From an uncultured Mycoplasmatota bacterium (GTDB taxonomy: Bacteria; Bacillota_I; Bacilli_A; RF39; UBA660): a DNA stretch of 8,519 bases. Under the pieces are notes generated by a model. The model ran no database searches, was not told where the DNA came from, and was given only the letters and a program-made list of their open reading frames with translations. The stretch spans positions 1 to 8,519 of the forward strand of contig CAMYTM010000017.1 in the NCBI GenBank assembly GCA_947297555.1. The letters run 5' to 3'. A program made the position numbers and the translations under genes. Positions within the stretch are counted from its first letter, which is position 1, and every line of letters starts with the position of its first letter. Of this stretch, positions 1-6,118 are shown piece after piece.

Positions 1-241
1 TTAATTGTTTGTACGAGATTGTCCAATACTCAGTCTGGTTTTTTGTAAATTCCCAGTTCCCCCCTACTTCACTACTTCTATGATAAAAACCATCAATTTG
101 TTGCCAAGTATGATAATCTTCTACATTCCAAATCGCTTGCGGGTCTGGTCTTCTTAAAATAACATCTTTAAATCGTTCTAATTTTTCTCCTCCTCCTGCG
201 TCGATACATTCATAGTCTTGCCATTCATTACTTAGTTTCAT
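1..241 (-). CDS. Class I SAM-dependent methyltransferase, rRNA (cytosine-C5) methyltransferase-like; N-terminal 80 residues only
   Basis: Reading down from an ATG at 241-239, 80 codons stay open to the window edge; the apparent stop at base 3-1 is in another frame, so the gene continues outside. The visible N-terminus has the shape I recall for RlmI/RlmK-like methyltransferases of Bacillota: DYECIDAGGGEKLER (residues 9-23), RRPDPQAIW (30-38) and YHRSSEVGGNWEF (53-65). In that family this segment precedes a Rossmann methyltransferase domain that uses S-adenosylmethionine to modify 23S rRNA. The SAM-binding and catalytic residues lie outside the window, so activity cannot be judged. AGGTGAT (247-253) sits 5 bases before the ATG and fixes the start. 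The gene lies 41 bp downstream of the CHC2 gene but has its own extended -10 promoter. Family assignment is from memory of the motif pattern. Confidence 0.75.
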   Translation of the reverse strand, partial: MKLSNEWQDYECIDAGGGEKLERFKDVILRRPDPQAIWNVEDYHTWQQIDGFYHRSSEVGGNWEFTKNQTEYWTISYKQL

Positions 242-246
242 ATAAA

Positions 247-268
247 ATCACCTAGAAAAATTATAACA
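247..268 (-). promoter_or_regulatory. Extended -10 promoter fused to the ribosome binding site of the methyltransferase gene
   Basis: On the minus strand TGTTATAAT (268-260) is a perfect extended -10 element (TGnTATAAT). No convincing -35 is seen 17 bases upstream, which is expected for extended -10 promoters. AGGTGAT (253-247) follows six bases later. The predicted +1 falls at about 253, on the first base of the Shine-Dalgarno sequence, giving a leader of about 12 nucleotides. Confidence 0.6.
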
Positions 269-282
269 TATTATGAAGAAAA

Positions 283-1164
283 TTATTTTCTCTTTTCATA
301 TTCATGAATTCTTTGCTTTAACAATTTTCTTTCAATACATAGTCGATTTGCCATTTTTTGTAAAGAGACTTCTGCTACACAATTTATACTAAGAAGGTAA
401 TTCATCATGCTTTCTTCCAAAGGATATACTTCATAATTTATCCCCAATAAGTGTTCCAACATATTTTTTTCAAAATCGGAATACTTTATAGGTAACTTTC
501 CAATTTGATATTGATGGGCAATATATCTATCAACACGCTCTAATAACTTTTTTCTTTTTTCATCTGCTTTTTCTACCAAACCATCATACCCCCAATGCCT
601 TGTCAGATGAAAAACAATCGCCCACTCTTCTGGAGTTAAACAATTTGGAGCATGAAGTAATTTCATTTGTTCTTGAAAAAACAAATCTTTATCACTTTCA
701 GTATACAGCCAAAGAATTGTACCTAATACTCTCGTTGCTTCAAACAAATCCAAACTATATATATCCATAATAAATTCAAAAGAACTTCCAGTTCTACCAC
801 AACCTAAACAATAGTATAAATTTTCCTTATCATCTATATGAAAAGAATAAGTTTTATAACTATTTAAATGAAACGGACAGATATCAAAATAAAATTGTCG
901 TTCCCCATAAATTTTATAGTTCAAATCATAGTGTTTTTCAATAAAAGAAATATCTTCTCTTCCATCACAATAATTTGTTTCTACTCTATGAGCAGTACAT
1001 TGCCTTGGTTTAAATAAATTATTTTGTAAAATTTTGGGCCAGGGCGTTTTTACAAAACTGTAGTATAAATTTAATAGTCTTACACTTTCTTGTAAATAAT
1101 CTAAAAAATCTGGACTACACTTCATTCCTAATTCGTTTAAATTTATAGAATTATATCTGTCCAT
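283..1164 (-). CDS. CHC2 zinc-finger protein (DnaG primase-like N-terminal domain only)
   Basis: A 293-residue protein whose middle matches the zinc-binding domain of bacterial primase DnaG. CPFH (96-99), YSFHI (106-110), a second cysteine pair YYCLGCGRTGSS (117-128) and FEFIMDIYSLDLFEATRVLG (129-148) follow the DnaG order CPFHxExTPSF...CFGCGxxGD...F. C96, H99, C119 and C122 are the expected zinc ligands. No TOPRIM catalytic motif (EGxxD...DxD) is visible, so it should not make primers by itself. About 90 residues lie before the finger and 150 charged, helical residues after it, without a domain I recognise. C-terminal residues 265-291 could form a small DNA-binding helix pair. Start ATG 1164 is preceded by AGGGGG (1176-1181) at 11 bases, and the ATG at 1175 is out of frame. 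Single-finger proteins of this type occur on phages, plasmids and integrated elements; here the job is unknown. Confidence 0.75.
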   Translation of the reverse strand: MDRYNSINLNELGMKCSPDFLDYLQESVRLLNLYYSFVKTPWPKILQNNLFKPRQCTAHRVETNYCDGREDISFIEKHYDLNYKIYGERQFYFDICPFHLNSYKTYSFHIDDKENLYYCLGCGRTGSSFEFIMDIYSLDLFEATRVLGTILWLYTESDKDLFFQEQMKLLHAPNCLTPEEWAIVFHLTRHWGYDGLVEKADEKRKKLLERVDRYIAHQYQIGKLPIKYSDFEKNMLEHLLGINYEVYPLEESMMNYLLSINCVAEVSLQKMANRLCIERKLLKQRIHEYEKRK

Positions 1165-1204
1165 AAATGTACCATCCCCCTAACTAACCATAGTTTAAAT
1201 TCTT

Positions 1205-1233
1205 ATGATAGACTATTCGCTTGCGACTTTCTA
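1205..1233 (-). promoter_or_regulatory. Candidate sigma-A promoter of the CHC2 gene
   Basis: On the minus strand TAGAAA (1233-1228), a 17-base spacer and TATCAT (1210-1205) make a moderate sigma-A promoter (4/6 and 5/6 matches), predicting a leader of roughly 35 bases. The spacer holds the G+C-rich inverted repeat TCGC-AA-GCGA (1217-1226), which stands out in the AT-rich gap 1165-1260. The rest of this gap holds only weak A/T stems (near 1235-1256) that could end the upstream transcript but do not make a good terminator. Confidence 0.4.
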
Positions 1234-1260
1234 CAATTTAAAAATTTTATAAATTCAATT

Positions 1261-1902
1261 TTAATTTACTTCATTTTTTAAACCTATAACCAGATAATTT
1301 GGTTCTTTATAAGTAGATGTATCGAAATCTTTTAATACTTCTATGCTTATTCTTTTTTCATCTTCAACACTGTATACACCAAATTCATGACAATTTAATG
1401 CTTTCGCAAAAACACAATATCCTCTTGGCAAATAAAAATTATTATAATCATAGTTATCATAAACCACACGAAAAGTCGGATCATACAAATACCATCTATG
1501 ATTTAAATAAATCTCTAAAAAGATATGGCCTTGCATACATTCTTTTTCGGGATTATCTTCATGGACATATTGTATCCATTCCATCTTTGCACTCTCTATA
1601 TAAATTGTTGGAATTCCTTTCATTCTTAATATAGCAGAAATAGCAAGTCCAATTTCTGAACAACCTGAAAATGTTTTTCTTTTAAAAATTTCTTCGGAAG
1701 TGCAAGCAAACTTTTTTGTATTTCTATCACACTTAAAACAAGAATAAAATAGTTTATCTAAAATTTTTAAATCTTCTATTTTTTTAATTTCGGGAATTTG
1801 ACTAACAAAAGAAGTCATGGCTTCTCCCACTTCATTTTGTCCTTTATTTTCTAAAAGATAATTTAAATTTTCTCTATTTACTTTATTTATTATTTTTATC
1901 AT
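1261..1902 (-). CDS. Transglutaminase-like (cysteine protease fold) protein
   Basis: A 213-residue protein with the transglutaminase-like superfamily core. The nucleophile region FSGCSEIGLAISAILRMKGI (78-97) has C81 at the start of a helix. GHIFLEIYL (125-133) supplies H126 and WYLYDPTF (137-144) supplies D141, so a complete Cys-His-Asp triad is present in the usual order and spacing. Family members act as peptidases, amidases or protein crosslinkers; the substrate cannot be told from sequence. No signal peptide or membrane segment is visible, so it should be cytoplasmic. Several other cysteines (C55, C58, C67, C122, C163, C171) are present; C55-x-x-C58 could bind metal or form a disulfide. 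ATG 1902 follows AAGGAAGGA at a normal distance, and that site overlaps the fic stop codon. The two genes are 15 bp apart and surely co-transcribed and translationally linked. Confidence 0.8.
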   Translation of the reverse strand: MIKIINKVNRENLNYLLENKGQNEVGEAMTSFVSQIPEIKKIEDLKILDKLFYSCFKCDRNTKKFACTSEEIFKRKTFSGCSEIGLAISAILRMKGIPTIYIESAKMEWIQYVHEDNPEKECMQGHIFLEIYLNHRWYLYDPTFRVVYDNYDYNNFYLPRGYCVFAKALNCHEFGVYSVEDEKRISIEVLKDFDTSTYKEPNYLVIGLKNEVN

Positions 1903-1917
1903 AAAAAAAATCCTTCC

Positions 1918-2661
1918 TTATTTAATTTCAAAATTTAATAACTCTTTACAAATATTTTCATACAAATCTTGTTCATGCCTAATAGTGTCCAATAAAAACA
2001 TTTTATCTGTTTTATATTCCTTAAGTCCTCTCATATAATAAGGTTTATCATCATCTAATACGATAAAAGGCATAATATTGTTTTTAAGACATTCTTTAAA
2101 CATAATCATTCTACCTACTCTACCATTCCCATCTCCAAAAGGATGAATACATTCAAATCTATAATGAAAATCTATGATATCCTCCAAAGTAATATTGGTT
2201 TGTTTATTATATTCATTAAATAAATTTTCTATTTCTTTTTCTACTTCTTCTGGAGCAGTCGTAGATATTACATTCACAAGTCCTATCATATTAGGGACCA
2301 CTTTAAAACCTCCCACATTATATCTTGGATTTTCCTCATCACTTGTATTTCTTTTTAATATTTTATTCATATTAAGTATCATTTCTTTGGATAACTTCAT
2401 ATCTACATTATCTAACATATAATCAAACAATTTAAAGTGATTTTTAGATTCAATTAAGTCATCTAATTTAATCAAATCCTCGCTCTTAGGAATAAAAGAA
2501 GATGTATCGAATATGGCTTCTGTTTGTTCACTTGTGAGTCTACTGCCTTCAATCTTATTTGAATTATAAGAAAAATTTACTTGTGAATAATGGTAAATGT
2601 TCCCTTTAAATTTAGAATTTTTCTGTTCTATTAACTCACTTTTTATTTTATTGATATCCAT
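1918..2661 (-). CDS. Fic domain protein (probable AMPylating enzyme, self-inhibited class II)
   Basis: A 247-residue Fic/DOC family protein. The catalytic motif HPFGDGNGRVGR (173-184) is complete: H173 is the general base, D177 would hold the metal, and the arginines bind nucleotide phosphates. The N-terminal motif SNKIEGS (34-40) fits the inhibitory (S/T)xxxE(G/N) signature, with E38 expected to block productive ATP binding. This makes it a class II Fic protein that regulates itself within one chain, with no separate antitoxin needed. Such enzymes usually transfer AMP from ATP to a Ser, Thr or Tyr of a target protein, sometimes themselves; the target here is unknown. A TTG-initiated reading from 2679 is possible, but AGGTGG (2669-2674) stands 7 bases before ATG 2661, so I start there. 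It is the first gene of an operon with the transglutaminase-like gene and diverges from the metallopeptidase gene. Confidence 0.9.
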   Translation of the reverse strand: MDINKIKSELIEQKNSKFKGNIYHYSQVNFSYNSNKIEGSRLTSEQTEAIFDTSSFIPKSEDLIKLDDLIESKNHFKLFDYMLDNVDMKLSKEMILNMNKILKRNTSDEENPRYNVGGFKVVPNMIGLVNVISTTAPEEVEKEIENLFNEYNKQTNITLEDIIDFHYRFECIHPFGDGNGRVGRMIMFKECLKNNIMPFIVLDDDKPYYMRGLKEYKTDKMFLLDTIRHEQDLYENICKELLNFEIK

Positions 2662-2668
2662 AAATAAA

Positions 2669-2689
2669 CCACCTAACAAAAGTATAACA
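2669..2689 (-). promoter_or_regulatory. Extended -10 promoter and ribosome binding site of the fic operon
   Basis: The minus strand reads TGTTATACT (2689-2681), an extended -10 element, then seven bases and AGGTGG (2674-2669). The -35 region has no good match. As for the methyltransferase gene, the predicted +1 (about 2674) coincides with the first base of the Shine-Dalgarno sequence. The site lies upstream of, and within about 10 bp of, the -35 of the divergent metallopeptidase promoter, so polymerases at the two promoters should interfere. Confidence 0.55.
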
Positions 2690-2695
2690 TATTAT

Positions 2696-2724
2696 TTGCA
2701 ATTCTAAACAATATTGATTATAAT
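2696..2724 (+). promoter_or_regulatory. Sigma-A promoter of the metallopeptidase gene
   Basis: TTGCAA (2696-2701), a 17-base spacer and a consensus TATAAT (2719-2724) form the best sigma-A promoter in the window. The predicted start near 2731 leaves a leader of about 23 bases to ATG 2754, with GGGGG (2741-2745) as ribosome binding site. Confidence 0.7.
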
Positions 2725-2753
2725 AGACAATCAAGTAAATGGGGGAAACACTT

Positions 2754-3896
2754 ATGGAATATAATTGGGATAAAAGTAAAATTGAAACCTTGAAAAAGGA
2801 ATACATTAATTTAAGTAGAAACACCGAAGGTTTATTAGAAGAAGATCTAGTAGAAATAAAAGACAAATTATCTTTGATTCAAGAAATGGAAGATATTTAT
2901 CACGAAAAAGATATTTTTTCTTTTGATGATTACCCAACATATGTTGATAAAACCGAATTCTTGCCTAAAAGTACTTTAGCGGATTTTGAAAAAATTCCAA
3001 ATATTATTAAAAAATGGGTTAGAAATTCAGTTTATATTTTTCAAAACTTTAGAATGTCTGCAGAAAATATAAATGTTTCTGAACTAAACTTAACAAATGA
3101 GGAACTTATTGCAATGTCTCATGACTTTTTCAAGTGGCTTCCAAATAAAAAATATGTATCCCTTGTAGATAAATACTTAAGTAAAGAAGAAGGAATTTTA
3201 CGTATACAAAACAATGAAACATTAAATTATTTTATAGGTTCAACATATCCTTTTTATTTTCCTTACTATCAACCATTTTATTTAATTGAAAGAGAAAATA
3301 CAATTAACGATTTTTGTACTTTAAACCATGAAATTGCACATGGTATTTATATGTCTTCTGATACTAACCTCTCTTTAAATAACCATTCTCGATATCTTTT
3401 TGAACTAGAAGGATATCATTTTGATTTTCTTTCTCGTATGTTTTTAAAAGAAAAAAATATTGTATCCTCTAGAACATTAGAAATATTAGAGTACTATGAG
3501 TTTTTAAGTGCAGTAGAAACAAGTACAAGTTTTTATGTACTATCTTTAGCAATTTTTCTTTTTAATAGTCAAAAAGAAATTCGAATAGAAGAAGTAAATC
3601 AACAGTTAATAAAAAATCTTTTTCCTTTACAAATTGATGAAGATACATTATGTGAATATTTACTCGAAGATCCACAAGACCTGGTCACCTATACACTTTC
3701 TTTTCTAGCAAATTTAGATTTAGAAAAACTATATCATCTAGATAAGGAATTTTCTTTTCATGAATTTGAAGCGATTCGATATAATAAAACAAACAATTTA
3801 GAAAAAAATTTAACAGAACACAGCATTACTTTTATGCAAGATGGGTACCAAAACTTACAAGAAAAAGTCAAAAAATTAAGCCTTATAAAAGATTAA
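2754..3896 (+). CDS. M3-like zinc metallopeptidase (oligoendopeptidase F-like, short form)
   Basis: A 380-residue protein with a gluzincin zinc site: HEIAHG (192-197) gives H192, E193 and H196, and FELEGYHFDF (216-225) offers E219 as third ligand, 27 residues after H192, close to the spacing in M3 peptidases such as oligoendopeptidase F (HExxH...FxExPS). The flanking sequence is mostly alpha-helical, as in M3, and YPFYFPYYQPFY (165-176) precedes the zinc site where M3 enzymes have their active-site beta region. The typical M3 length is 550-600 residues, so this is a shortened or diverged form. No signal peptide is visible; a cytoplasmic role in peptide breakdown is likely. An in-frame ATG at 2739 has no ribosome binding site, while GGGGG precedes ATG 2754 by 8 bases. 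The stop codon directly abuts the stop of the convergent oxidoreductase gene. M3 membership is inferred from motif spacing. Confidence 0.7.
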   Translation: MEYNWDKSKIETLKKEYINLSRNTEGLLEEDLVEIKDKLSLIQEMEDIYHEKDIFSFDDYPTYVDKTEFLPKSTLADFEKIPNIIKKWVRNSVYIFQNFRMSAENINVSELNLTNEELIAMSHDFFKWLPNKKYVSLVDKYLSKEEGILRIQNNETLNYFIGSTYPFYFPYYQPFYLIERENTINDFCTLNHEIAHGIYMSSDTNLSLNNHSRYLFELEGYHFDFLSRMFLKEKNIVSSRTLEILEYYEFLSAVETSTSFYVLSLAIFLFNSQKEIRIEEVNQQLIKNLFPLQIDEDTLCEYLLEDPQDLVTYTLSFLANLDLEKLYHLDKEFSFHEFEAIRYNKTNNLEKNLTEHSITFMQDGYQNLQEKVKKLSLIKD

Positions 3897-5336
3897 CTAC
3901 TCTCGATACGTAATATCTTTTGTACTGGGACCCTTTATACATTCCCCATCTATTGTATATCTAGAACTATGACAAGGACAATCCCATGTCTTTTCTTTTT
4001 CATTAAAAAGCAAACTACACCCCATATGCGGACAAGTAGTATACACAATGTGTTTCTTGCCATTTTTATCATTATAAATGGCAATGGATTTTCCATTTTT
4101 TTTCGTAAACTGTAAATTTTCTTTATACCACTCTTTATTCCTTTTCTTACTTCCAATAAAAGAAATGGCACTCCCAATTAAATTAGGAAAAAAGTTTTTC
4201 ACTTGATAAATATTACTTCTTTTTATAAGAAATAAATCTTGATAAGGCATTTTTTCTCCTCGAATGGCGCGACTCAATAGAAAACCAGATAAAATTCCAT
4301 TAGTCATTCCCCATGTATTAAAACCAGTGGCTATATATAAATTTTTTTTTATAAATCCTATATAAGGAAGTTTATCATCTGTTATGATATCCACATTGCT
4401 CCAAATTGAAACAATATCTTCTTCTTTTATAGTAAAAATCCTTTTCACATTTTTAAAATTTTTATAATCGTCTTGATTTTTAGAAGTCTTATGAGAACTA
4501 GACAAACATATTTCATAAACTCCACTTTCATCTTCATAAAAACGTACCGAGATACTTGGATTGGTTACATTAATTGCTGAAACCTTAGGATTTTTTTCTA
4601 CTTTTCTTGCCACAATATACGATTTTTCAATATGAGATTTTAGAGGAAGACAAAAAGGAAAAAAGAAAAAAGGATAGTGGCAAGCCACTATTACTTTAGT
4701 AGCGGTAATCTCTAAGTTCTTTCCATAACAAATATATTTTCCATTCTTTCGTTTTATTTTGGTAATTTTTGTATGTTCATATATTTTATCTTGTAACATT
4801 TTTTTTAAATGATTGATATATAAAATAGGATGAAAAACATAAGTATCTGAAACACTTATAGCAGACAAATAAGGAACCTTAAGCGGCAAACTTCCCTGCT
4901 TTACCTCAATTCCTTGTTTTTTTAAAAAGTCACTTTCTTGTTGAATTTTCTTAATTTCACTTTCTTTATTGGTAAAAACAAAGGATTCCACTTTCTCTAA
5001 ATGAGAATCTATTTTTTCTTTTTCTATGATTTCTTTTGCTAACTCTATTGCCACTTTTTGCGACTTAAAATAAGAAACGGCAGTATCATAATCAATATTT
5101 TTCTCTAAATCACTATAAATTGTATTTTGCAAAAAAGTGAGTTTTCCTGTTGTATTTTTAGTAACACCTTCTCCTACTAAACTAGCATCTACTAAACAGA
5201 TATCAGGATACTCTTTTAAATAATATAACGCCGTCATACCAGCAATTCCACCACCAATAATTAAAGTATCTACACATTTTTTGCCTTTTAAAGAAGATAA
5301 AGACTTTCTGTCTAAATCTTTTCCCCATAAACTCAT
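3897..5336 (-). CDS. FAD-dependent oxidoreductase (DAO family) with C-terminal Rieske [2Fe-2S] domain
   Basis: A 479-residue two-domain protein. The N-terminal part is a DAO/DadA-type flavoprotein: TLIIGGGIAGMTALYYL (24-40) is the dinucleotide-binding GxGxxG, V49-D50 ends the second strand, and NLYIATGFNTWGMTNGILSG (332-351) is the second FAD-binding stretch near the C-terminus of the fold. The C-terminal domain is Rieske: CPHMGC (435-440) and CPCHSS (453-458) supply cluster ligands C435, H437, C453 and H456, and C440/C455 can form the disulfide of high-potential Rieske proteins. The same architecture is known from Bacillus subtilis YhfW and relatives, whose substrate is unknown as far as I recall. 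The protein appears soluble and cytoplasmic. ATG 5336 follows AGGTGAT at 5 bases. The gene diverges from gpr over about 90 bp and converges without a gap on the metallopeptidase gene. Confidence 0.88.
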   Translation of the reverse strand: MSLWGKDLDRKSLSSLKGKKCVDTLIIGGGIAGMTALYYLKEYPDICLVDASLVGEGVTKNTTGKLTFLQNTIYSDLEKNIDYDTAVSYFKSQKVAIELAKEIIEKEKIDSHLEKVESFVFTNKESEIKKIQQESDFLKKQGIEVKQGSLPLKVPYLSAISVSDTYVFHPILYINHLKKMLQDKIYEHTKITKIKRKNGKYICYGKNLEITATKVIVACHYPFFFFPFCLPLKSHIEKSYIVARKVEKNPKVSAINVTNPSISVRFYEDESGVYEICLSSSHKTSKNQDDYKNFKNVKRIFTIKEEDIVSIWSNVDIITDDKLPYIGFIKKNLYIATGFNTWGMTNGILSGFLLSRAIRGEKMPYQDLFLIKRSNIYQVKNFFPNLIGSAISFIGSKKRNKEWYKENLQFTKKNGKSIAIYNDKNGKKHIVYTTCPHMGCSLLFNEKEKTWDCPCHSSRYTIDGECIKGPSTKDITYRE

Positions 5337-5380
5337 TTTTTATCACCTATTCCTTATTTTTCCCAAAAATCGTAGTTTAT

Positions 5381-5411
5381 GTAAATGAAACTTTTATTTT
5401 TTGCAATACTA
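5381..5411 (+). promoter_or_regulatory. Candidate forespore (sigma F / sigma G) promoter of gpr
   Basis: GTAAA (5381-5385), 16 bases and TGCAATACTA (5402-5411) resemble the sigma F pattern GyATA-N16-GGnnAnAnTR (one mismatch in each box). The overlapping AATACTA resembles the sigma G -10 CATnnTA. Consensus sequences are quoted from memory. In B. subtilis gpr is a sigma F/G gene, which makes the match meaningful, but each box is short and the region is A/T rich. A start near 5418 would leave a very short leader. The gap also holds ATTTTT-CCC-AAAAAT (5356-5370), of no evident role, and CATAAACTA on the minus strand (5381-5373), which resembles a mother-cell -10 for the oxidoreductase gene but has no matching -35. 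Confidence 0.4.
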
Positions 5412-5425
5412 AAAGTGTGATGCTT

Positions 5426-6118
5426 ATGAAAATAATGGGAAATAGAAGTGATTTAAAACTAGAAAGCAAAACAAAATTAAAAGATACCAAACACACAATT
5501 ACCATTTTATTTAAAAATGTTGAAGAAAAAAACAAAATAAAAAAAGAACTTACTGATGCTCTATCTTATTTTTTGAATCAAGAGCAAATTTTGAAAAAAG
5601 TTCATTTTTTGGTTATAGGATTAGGAAATGATAACTTTACTTCCGATTCCATAGGTCCTAAAGTATTAAAAGAATTACATGTAAATGCTTTTGTAAACCA
5701 ATTAGGCTTGACTTTACAAGAAAATAAAATTTCTGCTTTAGAGCCGGGTTCACTTTATGAAACTGGAATTGACACTGCCAAAATTGTGAAAAGTGTTGTT
5801 GAAGATATAAAGCCAAATATTCTTATTTGTTTAGATGCTTTTGTATGTGAAAACAAAAAATACTTAAATCATTCCATCGAAGTTACAAATAGTGGCATTA
5901 TCCCTGGAAGTGGTTTAAAAGGTTGGAATCAAGAAATAAGTAAACAAACGATGGGAATTCCTGTGATCACAATTGGAATTCCAACAGCAATAGAATTACT
6001 TTTAGAAAATACTCCTTATCTTTTATCCACAAAAGATATCGATGAATATATTGCAAAAATTGCAAAACTTGTAGGAGAATCTTTAAATGAATTTCTACCT
6101 ACATATGGCTTATCGTAA
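5426..6118 (+). CDS. gpr: Germination protease GPR, short form (spore small acid-soluble protein protease)
   Basis: GPR cleaves the small acid-soluble proteins that coat spore DNA when the spore germinates. Diagnostic motifs: NRSDLKLE (6-13), matching the RTDLA-E start of mature GPR; VIGLGNDNFTSDSIGPKV (63-80); EPGSLYETGIDT (106-117); ICLDAF (134-139); SGIIPGSG (156-163); and MGIPVITIGIPTAIE (176-190). D74 and D137 correspond to the two catalytic aspartates of this A25 family. At 230 residues it is far shorter than the roughly 370 of Bacillus GPR: the N-terminal propeptide is nearly absent, the segment before VIGLGN is shorter, and some 70 residues between the IGIPT motif and the final helix (STKDIDEYIAKI) are missing. 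The ORF also offers GTG 5417 and ATG 5420; I chose ATG 5426 because GTGAT (5417-5421) then lies where AGGTGAT lies in neighbouring genes. Its 3' end overlaps spoIID by 20 bp. Confidence 0.85.
   Translation: MKIMGNRSDLKLESKTKLKDTKHTITILFKNVEEKNKIKKELTDALSYFLNQEQILKKVHFLVIGLGNDNFTSDSIGPKVLKELHVNAFVNQLGLTLQENKISALEPGSLYETGIDTAKIVKSVVEDIKPNILICLDAFVCENKKYLNHSIEVTNSGIIPGSGLKGWNQEISKQTMGIPVITIGIPTAIELLLENTPYLLSTKDIDEYIAKIAKLVGESLNEFLPTYGLS

Noticed and set aside
1317..1634. Plus-strand ORF of 105 codons opposite the transglutaminase-like gene
   Set aside because: It lies entirely inside a gene with intact catalytic motifs, has no clear ribosome binding site and encodes a low-complexity Leu/His/Tyr-rich product typical of antisense reading.
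2174..2422. Plus-strand ORF opposite fic
   Set aside because: It is antisense to conserved Fic sequence and codes for a Ser/Leu/Ile/Phe-rich string without a domain.
1261..2661. fic and its neighbour as a classical toxin-antitoxin pair (FicT/FicA)
   Set aside because: The inhibitory motif is already inside the Fic protein, and the partner is an enzyme of the transglutaminase fold, not a small antitoxin.
2662..2679. TTG start that would lengthen Fic by six residues
   Set aside because: It would place the start codon upstream of, and the coding sequence over, the AGGTGG ribosome binding site that serves ATG 2661.
2648..2866. Minus-strand ORF spanning the fic/metallopeptidase promoter region
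   Set aside because: It overlaps both promoters and the start of two well-supported genes; its composition is typical of antisense A/T-rich DNA.
3950..4177. Second minus-strand frame inside the Rieske domain region
   Set aside because: It is a shifted frame of the oxidoreductase; the main frame carries both Rieske motifs without interruption, so there is no frameshift.
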